DNA of 64,000 bases. Source: Paraburkholderia humisilvae. GTDB lineage: Bacteria; Pseudomonadota; Gammaproteobacteria; Burkholderiales; Burkholderiaceae. The notes under the pieces were generated by a model. It searched no databases and was not told where the DNA came from. It saw nothing but the letters and a program-made list of their open reading frames with translations. Below are positions 1 to 7,119 of this stretch, piece after piece (the stretch's first letter is position 1; every line of letters begins with the position of its first letter). Where the stretch lies: the NCBI RefSeq assembly GCF_902859855.1, contig NZ_CADIKH010000011.1, positions 1-64,000 on the forward strand, in the 5' to 3' direction. The translations under genes were made by a program, and so were the position numbers.

Positions 1-198
1 CCGTCGCTCGCAACAAGCTCAAAAGCGCTCAGCACCGACCTTCGATCATCGCCGCGTGCTGGATTCAGGCAACCTTGTGGTGACGTCATGATTTATGGAA
101 AGGTCAATAGTTACTGCTGTTGCGTGTGGCGGTGCCCCTTCCTTTCCTGCCTGGCTCGCACAGCTCAATTTCTTCCACGGAGGCGCAAACAGCGCTGC
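1..198. other. Left edge, no assignable gene
   Basis: This stretch lies downstream of the hydrolase gene that ends at 199. Two short frames run off the window edge: a minus-strand one starting with ATG at 89, and a plus-strand one ending in TGA at 89-91. Neither has a recognisable motif, and the minus-strand ATG has no Shine-Dalgarno sequence. I cannot say which, if either, is coding. Confidence 0.3.
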
Positions 199-2151
199 CT
201 ACCGTGTACGACCTTGCGACAGGCTTCTGGTCGCGTCGATCGAAGCTCTGCCTTCGTTGTATTGAACGCGAACGTTATCGCCGCGCTCGATCGCCTGCTT
301 CAGATCGGCAACATTGAATCGCGACTTCTCGTGGACCACTGCCGTTTTCATTCCAATGTCCTGCACGACGTGGTGATCCGTCTCGTGCAGAACCTTGCCC
401 GCGTATCGTCCGGCCTGCACGTTCAACGGCTGCGTCACGCCACCTGACTTCAGCGCCAGATCGTTCGCCTCTTTCAGCGATCGCTCAGCCGCGGCTACCG
501 GCGGGCCGTGTTGTGGAGGCAGCATGCGTTCATCACGGCCGGCTCGCAGTTGTTCATCGCGGGTCCTGCCGGTGTCTGCCACGGCAACGCCAAGCGCGTA
601 CTGTCGCCGGACGTCGTCCGGAACCGCCGGCATCTGTGCATGCAGGATAAAGGACGCCTCCGGCCTGGACTTTCCGATCAGGTCCCGGAGCGCTTTCTCC
701 GAGTGGATTCGTCCGTCGGAAGTTGCCGGGGTCAACGAAGCATCGCCGCGTGCGCCTGCTCGTTCACGATCGGGCCTGGATGTTTGCAAGTCGGCGTCAA
801 ACTTCTCCAGCCAAGCCGGGAGGCGGTTGACCCAAGGCACGTCCGTGTGTCTGCCAAAGTCCGCTATTTCGCGCGACATCGCGTCGCCGATCTTTCTCAT
901 GCTCGCAAGATCCAGCAACGCGTCGAGCGCGCCGATTCTGGCTAGCGTGTTGTCCCGTTCTGCAATGACGCCGCGGCTCTCGACCTCCCTTTGAAAGCTA
1001 TGGGTCTGAAGCGCCCATTCATTCGGAAAAGGCATCCAGGGGAAGATGCCCTCCGCTGACTTTCCCTGCGGTACGCGCTGATCGAAGTCCCCGACCACTC
1101 GCCCTTGCGCCTTCAAGTCCTGAGTTCGCGCCAGCTCCCCATCCTTGATTCTCGAATCGATCAACTGATACCGAACCTTCTGCGCCGCGTCCGCGGCCTC
1201 AGCCGGATCCCGGCTGGCAAGCTGATGCTGGATCTGGTCATACTTGTGCAGGCGATCCTGTGTTTCCGCATCCATGGGCCCGAGCTCGACGCCGGATCGC
1301 CGCATGTCGGAATACATGCGCGCAAGAGGACCGCTCGCCAGGATATCGTGTCGATACCCTCCGCCAATCTGGCTGTGCGCTCCGATAAAACCGTATTCCC
1401 TGATTCCATCGTGAACGTTTCCTCCTAACACCGTCGTGAGCGGAAAGTTCTTCCTGTACTCGTTGAGCGCAACACATTGGGTACTGGTCTCGATTCCCGG
1501 CCCGACCCGCAGATCCATGCCGTAGTGGCTATTGCTCACCACGTCATACGAGGCGACGGTGTCGAAAAGCCCAAGGAAGTGGATCTTCGCCTGAGGCTCA
1601 CCTGAACGATTGGCTCCCGGTTCATCCTGCCGGATCTTCTCGAGATTCGGATACTGCAGGTACGCGTGGGTAGCCTGTCCGTGGGCGTCTAGAACGGGAA
1701 TGCCTTGCACCAGAATCCGGTTTGCGAGCGCGCGACTTTGCGCCGCACCGCGGCTAAAACCGACGATGTTGATATCGATGTCGCCACGTTTTGCCGCCTC
1801 GGGGTTCGCATTGCAAAACTGCACGACCGCATCGTAGGCCTTGTCGATTCGCGCGCCGGCGCCATAGCCGAACGCACCCTCCAGTATCTGATCCGGGCGG
1901 TATGAGTGCGGGCTGCTGCCCACTCCGTCGAGATAGACCTTCGCTGATTCACCCTTTTGATACTGTGCCGCATCGAACCGCTCCTGCCCGTCCGGCGAGT
2001 TGAAAGCGAGACTGGTTCCTTTGGCCGCGTCGTAGTCGTAAAGACGCGCAACATTGGTTTGGCCGTCTTGGGGTTTCGCATTCTCCTTGTTATTGCCGGT
2101 GCCATCGAAATAGATGCAAATGCGCGGGTGCGCAGATGTTTTCGCGGACAT
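199..2151 (-). CDS. DUF2235 (Tle1-like) alpha/beta hydrolase with C-terminal KfrB-like domain
   Basis: The 650-aa protein starts at an ATG with a strong ribosome site (AAGGAG, 7 nt upstream). Residues 10-330 match the DUF2235 family: an N-terminal ICIYFDGTGNN strand and a GFSRG nucleophile elbow (Ser133) followed by AQSRALANR. A later FLGLFDTVASYD segment and an HSQIGGGYRHD segment are candidates for the acidic and histidine catalytic residues. In known members this fold is a phospholipase or esterase, as in T6SS Tle1 effectors. The middle (about 330-580) is unassigned. Residues about 581-640 resemble the KfrB domains of the two neighbouring plasmid proteins (a VVQDIG...VVHEKSRF pattern, then VRVQYNEGRA). 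No signal peptide is visible. It starts 4 bp after the upstream small gene, so they are probably translationally coupled. Substrate and target are unknown. Confidence 0.8.
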   Translation of the reverse strand: MSAKTSAHPRICIYFDGTGNNKENAKPQDGQTNVARLYDYDAAKGTSLAFNSPDGQERFDAAQYQKGESAKVYLDGVGSSPHSYRPDQILEGAFGYGAGARIDKAYDAVVQFCNANPEAAKRGDIDINIVGFSRGAAQSRALANRILVQGIPVLDAHGQATHAYLQYPNLEKIRQDEPGANRSGEPQAKIHFLGLFDTVASYDVVSNSHYGMDLRVGPGIETSTQCVALNEYRKNFPLTTVLGGNVHDGIREYGFIGAHSQIGGGYRHDILASGPLARMYSDMRRSGVELGPMDAETQDRLHKYDQIQHQLASRDPAEAADAAQKVRYQLIDSRIKDGELARTQDLKAQGRVVGDFDQRVPQGKSAEGIFPWMPFPNEWALQTHSFQREVESRGVIAERDNTLARIGALDALLDLASMRKIGDAMSREIADFGRHTDVPWVNRLPAWLEKFDADLQTSRPDRERAGARGDASLTPATSDGRIHSEKALRDLIGKSRPEASFILHAQMPAVPDDVRRQYALGVAVADTGRTRDEQLRAGRDERMLPPQHGPPVAAAERSLKEANDLALKSGGVTQPLNVQAGRYAGKVLHETDHHVVQDIGMKTAVVHEKSRFNVADLKQAIERGDNVRVQYNEGRASIDATRSLSQGRTR

Positions 2152-2155
2152 CCGG

Positions 2156-2644
2156 TCACTCCTTCCTGTCCGGATAGGTCTTGAGTCCGGCGAGGTGTTT
2201 CCCCAACGCCGTCGCCGCTGTCACGGCTAGCTGGATACGAAACGGTTTCCCCTCGCTCATCAACGGAGAGTCTTGAACCGTCTCGATGACGGCCTTTCCA
2301 ACCTTCTCTTCGAGGTCTTGAATACGAAAGTCGATTCGAGCGAGCCGGTCTGTCTCGTCGGGAAATTTCTTGCGATCAACAAAATTCGTGATAACCCATT
2401 CCGTGAGATCTTTTTCAAACACACGGTTAACCGCCACGACAATGCCATACACCGTCTCGCGTGCAAGCGCATCGTCAATCTTGTGTTCCTGGAGATACTT
2501 GCCGGCGGCTTCACCCACCACGCCGCACATGGCCATATTGGTGTACTCGTCCAACGGTGGATTGATATGCGGAGGCAGTTGGGTAACGCCCTTCCGGTAA
2601 TACGGGTAGTCCGGGTTGGCACCGAATTCGGGAATGGTGTTCAT
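2156..2644 (-). CDS. Conserved hypothetical protein coupled to the DUF2235 hydrolase
   Basis: I do not recognise this 162-aa protein. I chose the ATG at 2644 because GAGGAG lies 8 nt upstream; the frame stays open to 2725, but that longer start adds only a hydrophobic, proline-rich leader. No signal peptide, membrane segment or catalytic motif is evident. The C-terminal half is predicted helical by eye (RLARIDFRIQDLEEKVGKA). Its stop is 4 bp from the hydrolase start, and the hydrolase ribosome site lies inside its 3' end. That suggests a partner such as a chaperone, adaptor or immunity protein, but this is inference from position only. Confidence 0.7.
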   Translation of the reverse strand: MNTIPEFGANPDYPYYRKGVTQLPPHINPPLDEYTNMAMCGVVGEAAGKYLQEHKIDDALARETVYGIVVAVNRVFEKDLTEWVITNFVDRKKFPDETDRLARIDFRIQDLEEKVGKAVIETVQDSPLMSEGKPFRIQLAVTAATALGKHLAGLKTYPDRKE

Positions 2645-2762
2645 ATACGAGCTCCTCGTCAGCGTCTGCGTATGGGCCGGCTGATGGACAGGGATAACGA
2701 CAGGGAAAGGAATGATGATGGGCATGGCAGGCGCGGCCTCTTTGTAATTAGATCATGCGTTA

Positions 2763-3905
2763 TTAAACGATTTCACGACAGGTCGAACGTTCCGGTTGCG
2801 GCTCGCTCACACGCCCGCGACCGTTCTGATAGGCAATTCGCGCGCGATGCCCGACTTTGGGGACTGCGCCCAGATTGCACACGCGGTGCAGCGCAACGTG
2901 ATCCTTGCCGACGTGCTGCAGCACGTACCGGCCGTTGGCCGCAAGCACGCGTCCGGAGTACGCTTTTCCGTCCGACACATCTGCGTCATGTACCTTCGCG
3001 CCGTCGACCCCGTTTACGATCGACTGCATCTGCTCGCGGTCGGCGCGGTCGGCGATAAATTCCTTGCGCATGTCGTCGACGGCGCGCGCCACGAGTGACT
3101 TCACGTTCGCGTCAGCCACGTGGACCTTCCGCTCGCGATCGAAGGATGTCCCATCCACACGCTGGATAAGGTCGGAGAGGACCGGATTGAAGTCAAAGCT
3201 GATCGTATACGTGTCGCCCTCCCGCATGACGGTCACACCGTCGACGGACTGCCCAAGCGATGAGTCCAGCTTTTCCCCGATCGTCTGCATCGGGCTCACC
3301 GTCGCGCGGCCGTCTTCGCCGTAGACGATGCACACCTTGTCGCCTCGGAATACCCGTTCCCCCAGTTCGGCGAGCCGGTGAAGCGTCACGAACGCCGCAC
3401 CGTCCCGACCATCGAAGCGCGTCAGTTGTTGTGCCGCGTACCGGTCATTCACCGCGATGATCTCGCCGCGTAAAGCTTCGCCGACAGGATGGTAGTCGCT
3501 CATACGCGGCAGCAGAGCCGAGTCGACGCCGACTGCCCCTCGACCCTGCGCACCCAAAGCCGCTACGAGCCGTTCGATGTCACTGCGCGATGCCCCATCC
3601 AGAACGTATTCCGACCGCATGCCAACCACCGCCTCCAAGAGCGCGTCGTACTGCGAGACCGGCACTTTCCATACATCCGCATCGCGATCGAATCTCGCAC
3701 CGGCTATCTTGCGTATTTGCGCCGCGAGCGCGGGCTCGTAACTGAAACTGACCGAATAGGTGCCGCGGACATCGAAAACTATCCTCACGCCGTTCTGGTC
3801 GCTATCTAGCGGCTTCAACCGTTGCCGCTTCACCTGCGGGTTCACGCGCGCGAGCGAGCGCCGCGGTTTGCCTGTCGGCGCGCCGTTCGACGTTTGGCTG
3901 CTCAT
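2763..3905 (-). CDS. Duplicated KfrB-domain protein
   Basis: The 380-aa protein starts at the ATG with GGAGAA 6 nt upstream, not at the longer frame beginning at 3959. It consists of two copies of one module. Copy 1 has a YSVSFSYEPAL...FDRDADVWKVP segment (about 50-82) and a KfrB domain (about 142-204, ending VCIVYGEDGRATV). Copy 2 has YTISFDFNPVL...FDRERKVHV (about 232-262) and a KfrB domain (about 313-368, ending ARIAYQNGRGRV). The N-terminal part of each module resembles the FxV.FpY.p.....ik...g..fd...k.W pattern of HARP-type nucleic-acid-binding domains; this is a resemblance by eye only. The N-terminus is basic (KPRR...KRQRLKP). A regulatory or DNA-binding role is inferred from the KfrB/Kor neighbourhood. 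Confidence 0.75.
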   Translation of the reverse strand: MSSQTSNGAPTGKPRRSLARVNPQVKRQRLKPLDSDQNGVRIVFDVRGTYSVSFSYEPALAAQIRKIAGARFDRDADVWKVPVSQYDALLEAVVGMRSEYVLDGASRSDIERLVAALGAQGRGAVGVDSALLPRMSDYHPVGEALRGEIIAVNDRYAAQQLTRFDGRDGAAFVTLHRLAELGERVFRGDKVCIVYGEDGRATVSPMQTIGEKLDSSLGQSVDGVTVMREGDTYTISFDFNPVLSDLIQRVDGTSFDRERKVHVADANVKSLVARAVDDMRKEFIADRADREQMQSIVNGVDGAKVHDADVSDGKAYSGRVLAANGRYVLQHVGKDHVALHRVCNLGAVPKVGHRARIAYQNGRGRVSEPQPERSTCREIV

Positions 3906-4000
3906 GATGTTCTCCCGTATCAATTTAAAAAAACCACAATAGAGCGGTTCGCTGTGCAATCAGCGACCGGGCCGGTCCGCACGGCGCGGCGCTGGGTCTA

Positions 4001-4543
4001 CTACCTTGAAATTGATCCGCGATTGACCTCATGACCGCGATCGGCAACGACACCGCGACCATCCGAATAAGTAATTGCAACGCTCCGGCCGACGGGCGGA
4101 ACGCGATCGAGCTTGGCCAGTTCGTGAATAACGACGCTGCCACGGCCGGTCGACTGCACAAGGTGAAAGTCAGTGCGCGAAATGACCTCGCCGACGGTCT
4201 TGACATTCGGTCCGGGCGCCTGGATGTGCGCGTCATCACCATGCTGTTCACGCGCGGACTTGACCGCGATCGCGTAGCTGGCCTCGAGTGCAGCGACGCT
4301 TTCAGATACCGCGGGGCGCGCCACGCCCTGCCGCAGTCGGGCCAACTCGGCTTCTTCCATTCGCCGTTCGTCAGCCTGCCGAACTACCTTGACGATCTGG
4401 TTCATCCGCTGCTTTGAGATGCCGACTTCGGCCGCCGCAGCAACCTGCTGCATTTCTTCAACAAACACAAGCCGGGCAGCTTCACGACTCACTGCCGACA
4501 ACCCAGTCTCCCGAATCAGCTCGGCGAACTCTGCTTCTGTCAT
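4001..4543 (-). CDS. KorA/TrfB-like repressor fused to a KfrB domain
   Basis: The 180-aa protein's first 60 residues (MTEAEFAEL...EAARLVFVEE, then AAAAEVGISKQRMNQIVK as the helix-turn-helix) have the layout of the TrfB/KorA family of IncP plasmid repressors. The C-terminus, about 115-168, is a KfrB domain (VISRTDFHLVQ...VVIHELAKL...VAITYSDGRG). KorA proteins repress plasmid replication, transfer and maintenance promoters and cooperate with KorB; a KorB/ParB-like gene lies 0.9 kb away. The gene leads the KfrB-domain group and is preceded by a compact AT-rich promoter with direct repeats, which suggests autoregulation. The fusion of a KorA-type HTH to KfrB is unusual. Confidence 0.75.
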   Translation of the reverse strand: MTEAEFAELIRETGLSAVSREAARLVFVEEMQQVAAAAEVGISKQRMNQIVKVVRQADERRMEEAELARLRQGVARPAVSESVAALEASYAIAVKSAREQHGDDAHIQAPGPNVKTVGEVISRTDFHLVQSTGRGSVVIHELAKLDRVPPVGRSVAITYSDGRGVVADRGHEVNRGSISR

Positions 4544-4592
4544 ACCCTTTCCGAATTAGCAAAACCCTTTCGGAATATATACCACCAACTCG
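4544..4592 (-). promoter_or_regulatory. Repeat-bearing promoter of the KorA-KfrB gene
   Basis: This 49-bp gap carries two near-identical blocks, ACCCTTTCCGAAT and ACCCTTTCGGAAT, about 20 bp apart (two helical turns), with an AT-rich element (atatat) next to the distal one. On the minus strand the blocks read ATTC(C/G)GAAAGGGT, and the proximal one also supplies the ribosome site just before the ATG. The spacing fits an autoregulatory operator pair overlapping a promoter. The protein that binds it is unknown. Confidence 0.4.
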
Positions 4593-4883
4593 TCACTCGG
4601 CGGCGCTGACAGTGAATGCGTGTACTACCTTGAGTTTCTCCGACTGCACGACGACGAAAGAGGACTGTTCTTCAAACGCATCCATTCCTTCTTTCCATAT
4701 GCTTTCAAGCCATGCACGATAAACATCCAGATCTACCGAGCCATCAGGGTTGGTTGCGAACGGCAGCGGCTGACCTGCGAAAACGCGCGCGAGAACGCTG
4801 GGAGCGACGACCGCACCAACCGGCGGGACATGACGGCTTTCCTCTTCAGATACCTCTCTCACAACCGACGACGAACCCTTCAT
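4593..4883 (-). CDS. Small hypothetical protein at the head of the control region
   Basis: I do not recognise this 96-aa protein. I chose the ATG at 4883 because GGGAG lies 7 nt upstream. The frame is open to a TTG at 4931, which has no ribosome site. It is an acidic soluble protein (REVSEEESRH near the N-terminus, DVYRAWLESIWKEGMDAFEEQ near the C-terminus) without signal or membrane segments. It ends 49 bp before the KorA-KfrB gene and may be its operon partner. A perfect inverted repeat and one copy of the TTCTGACGTTGGAA motif lie upstream. Confidence 0.6.
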   Translation of the reverse strand: MKGSSSVVREVSEEESRHVPPVGAVVAPSVLARVFAGQPLPFATNPDGSVDLDVYRAWLESIWKEGMDAFEEQSSFVVVQSEKLKVVHAFTVSAAE

Positions 4884-4956
4884 CACACGACTCCCATTAG
4901 GCAGAACTGCATTCCACACGCCACCTTGCAAGCGACATGATACGCGAAAAATTCCT

Positions 4957-4984
4957 GAAGTAAATAGCAGTCGCTATTTACTTC
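4957..4984. promoter_or_regulatory. Perfect 12-bp-arm inverted repeat (candidate operator)
   Basis: The arms GAAGTAAATAGC and GCTATTTACTTC are perfectly complementary and separated by AGTC. The element lies 74 bp upstream of the start at 4883, within an AT-rich stretch. A partial extra half-site (CTTCTATTTAC) follows directly. The symmetry and position fit a repressor operator. IncP KorA binds a different but similarly A/T-flanked palindrome, so the KorA-like protein encoded next door is one candidate. Confidence 0.55.
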
Positions 4985-5004
4985 TATTTACCCGAATGCC
5001 GTGC

Positions 5005-5018
5005 TTCTGACGTTGGAA
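5005..5018 (+). promoter_or_regulatory. Backbone operator-like motif, copy 1
   Basis: The sequence TTCTGACGTTGGAA lies 122 bp upstream of the ATG at 4883. It is one of six copies in the conjugation and control region; see the finding on this motif. Confidence 0.6.
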
Positions 5019-5403
5019 GACGGCCGCGAAGGTTGCCCCTCTCGAACACACTTTCTTACTGCAGTTACATTCAGTTACATTGAATGTGGAATTCTAACTT
5101 AAATATAAGATGATTAGCTGGTGGACCGCTAACACCAATGCGAACTCTGCCATTGCTTCCAAGGCTAGATATCCGGACAACGGCAAAATCGAGTTAAAGC
5201 TTGAGCAGCAAAAATCGTTCAGATACCGAAATTACGGTCGTCGGTCATACGGACATCGATCTGTCTTGTGGCCTGCATTAAACGGCAATGACTAAAGATT
5301 GATATATGCCACTTGCATTTCGTTCATCGACCCAATTCACCAACGTCCTGATTGTTGGGTAGTGCGGTCCATCAAACCTGCCAATTCATTTAAATCACGG
5401 TAA

Positions 5404-5436
5404 CCAAAAGCAAAAGGCCGGAGGGATACTCCGGCC
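5404..5436 (-). terminator. Rho-independent terminator of the ParB/KorB-like gene
   Basis: On the minus strand, an 8-bp GC-rich stem (GGCCGGAG/CTCCGGCC, 5-nt loop, 5416-5436) is followed by a T-rich tail (cttttgctttt). It begins 22 bp after the stop codon at 5458. Confidence 0.85.
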
Positions 5437-5457
5437 CGGGACACACCGGCCTGTCGC

Positions 5458-6594
5458 TTAGCGCGCCGAGCGGTTGATCGCCTCGGCAAGCGCCATCGGT
5501 AAGTGCGCGTCATCGGCTGGCAGACCCATGCCTAGCTCCGTGATCGCGTGTTTGATTTCTTCGACAGGCAGCATCAGAGAGACCAGATGCGCCTTGCTCA
5601 CCAGCGCGCCACGCATCAGTAGCAACTCGATTTGCTGAAGAGTCAGGCGAGCCTCGCGCTTTTCAAGAATAGCGGGGTTCAGAGCGCCCACGCCGGCCGG
5701 AATGACAGCGTCACCACCGCTGTCGAAGATCTGCCGCTTCGGAGCCGGCGCACTCATCGCCACCTCACTCGGTTGATATGTCTCGCCCTTCGGAGCCTGC
5801 TTCGCAACGAACTCCTGCACTTGCCGCGCGAGAATCGGATCGAACTGCTGTACAGCACGAGCGGGCACTTGTGGCGCCTGCACGGGAGCAACGGCGCCCT
5901 TCTTCACCGCGGACTTCGCGGAGCGAATGTCGCCGGATGTCAGCGCGCGATTCTCGCGCTGCGCCGTCTCTTTCAACTCCCGCTGCTTGCTCCTCGGAAG
6001 AGCCCGATACTGTTCGAGGAGCGACGCATACGTAATGATTCCCGAGTCGACGACATCGGCCCACTGCGGATCCAGAAGCGCCAGAATGCGAGAGATGTAC
6101 TGGCTGCTCTGGTTGATCAGCTTCGCAAGCTGCTGCTTCTGCAAGCCGGGGAATTTCTCCAGCGTTTCCTTTAGAAACTTCGCGGTTTCGCGGTCCGATA
6201 AATCCTTGCGCTGCAAGTTTTCCGCCAGCTGAGCCAACGCCAGTTGCTCAGCCGTGAGGTCGTTGCGGATCATCGATGGAATCCTGTCCGACCCACGCAC
6301 GCCGCGCTCATTGTTCAATCTGAACGCTCGCCACCGCCGCTCGCCGATACTGATTTTGTAGCGACCGCCCTCTTTCTCCCGGATCGTGATCGGTTGTAAC
6401 AGCCCTACCTGTGTGATGCTGTCGGCCAGTTCCACCAACGCTTGCTGCGTCGCCTCGTCAATCACTCCATCGACTGGATAGAACTCTTGCCGCGGCTGAT
6501 CCGGGTCCGGGTCGATAAGATCAATGTCCACCAAAACAGGCGGCGCCGTCGATGCCTCGAGACTCTGAAGAAGATCCAGCGTGCTCATGTTCAC
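5458..6594 (-). CDS. ParB/KorB-family DNA-binding protein
   Basis: This protein of up to 378 aa has a ParB N-domain with DPDQPRQEF and the box-2 pattern KISIGERRWRAF (about 20-125). The AEQLALAQLAENLQRKDLSDRE stretch (about 130-155) and a helix-turn-helix (KQQLAKLINQSSQYISRILALL) follow. A linker and a distinct C-terminal domain complete it. This is the architecture of IncP KorB, which is both a partition protein and a global repressor. The nearby KorA-like gene and the absence of an adjacent parA favour a KorB-like regulator over the replicon ParB, which sits at 61.5 kb. The start is a GTG at 6594 or an ATG at 6588; both share the AAGGGA ribosome site. Confidence 0.8.
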   Translation of the reverse strand: MNMSTLDLLQSLEASTAPPVLVDIDLIDPDPDQPRQEFYPVDGVIDEATQQALVELADSITQVGLLQPITIREKEGGRYKISIGERRWRAFRLNNERGVRGSDRIPSMIRNDLTAEQLALAQLAENLQRKDLSDRETAKFLKETLEKFPGLQKQQLAKLINQSSQYISRILALLDPQWADVVDSGIITYASLLEQYRALPRSKQRELKETAQRENRALTSGDIRSAKSAVKKGAVAPVQAPQVPARAVQQFDPILARQVQEFVAKQAPKGETYQPSEVAMSAPAPKRQIFDSGGDAVIPAGVGALNPAILEKREARLTLQQIELLLMRGALVSKAHLVSLMLPVEEIKHAITELGMGLPADDAHLPMALAEAINRSAR

Positions 6595-6608
6595 ATTCCC
6601 TTATGCGT

Positions 6609-6866
6609 TCAGTTCCAGTACGCGAGCGGAAAACTTCTCCGCTCAACGTTGAAGTTCTCGCCGTGCACGCGCTTCCCCCAAGTCGGCTCGGGTTTCTCCG
6701 GCACATATGACACGCCGCTGCTGAGCCGTTTGCGCGAAATCCGCCGGCATCCGCATTTGCGTAGCGGACGAACACGCGAACAGGTCGACCCCATCGGCAT
6801 GGCAAAGCACGGATTGTCGTGCTGCACGGCTTCGACGGCATCGAAGGTCGAGTGGAGCCCTGTCAT
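6609..6866 (-). CDS. Putative small cysteine-containing protein before the ParB/KorB-like gene
   Basis: An 85-codon frame from the ATG at 6866 has GC-rich third positions typical of genes here. It ends 14 bp before the ParB/KorB-like gene, whose ribosome site immediately follows its stop. It contains NPCFAMP, STCSRVRP and RKCGCRRISRKR, so several cysteines sit in a basic context, which could suit metal or nucleic-acid binding. The frame remains open upstream to a TTG at 6992. No ribosome site is obvious at either start, so expression is uncertain. I do not recognise the family. Confidence 0.4.
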   Translation of the reverse strand: MTGLHSTFDAVEAVQHDNPCFAMPMGSTCSRVRPLRKCGCRRISRKRLSSGVSYVPEKPEPTWGKRVHGENFNVERRSFPLAYWN

Positions 6867-6982
6867 TGACGCTGGTTTGAGCAGAATTGTCACCCGCGCG
6901 AGGTCCAACCAGAAAAGCGGTGCGGCGATCCCCGGCCCGATTGACCGGGAAGCGACGAAGCTTACGTAGTCGGCGTGATAGG

Positions 6983-7050
6983 ATGATATCAATCCGGCAA
7001 ATCGGATTCAATATAAGTATTATTTATATAACTTTTCATCTGCAAACAGG
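6983..7050 (-). promoter_or_regulatory. Candidate promoter of the ParB/KorB-like operon
   Basis: This is an AT-rich minus-strand stretch with a TTGCAG element followed 17 bp later by TAATAC, within tatataaataatacttatatt. A near-palindrome GGATGATATCAATCC (6981-6995) lies just downstream. It is the only AT-rich segment between 6.6 and 7.1 kb and precedes the small cysteine-containing ORF and the ParB/KorB-like gene. Confidence 0.35.
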
Positions 7051-7119
7051 CCGCGCGACCATTGCGCGGCCCACTTCAGTCGTCGGAAAGATTACATTCG
7101 CCGATGTCGCCGTGCGCTA

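Larger units (their letters stand above)
4884..5457. other. Intergenic regulatory region between the Kor-like genes
   Basis: This is an AT-rich stretch with no convincing gene. It contains the 28-bp inverted repeat (4957-4984), one operator-like 14-mer (5005-5018), a short direct repeat of CAGTTACATT around 5061-5080, and the terminator of the ParB-like gene (5404-5436). A 61-codon plus-strand frame at 5110-5295 lacks a ribosome site and is not called. Confidence 0.5.

Noticed and set aside
641..660. IncP-type nic-like string (TGCAGGATA)
   Set aside because: It lies inside the DUF2235 coding region without a flanking inverted repeat or relaxosome genes.
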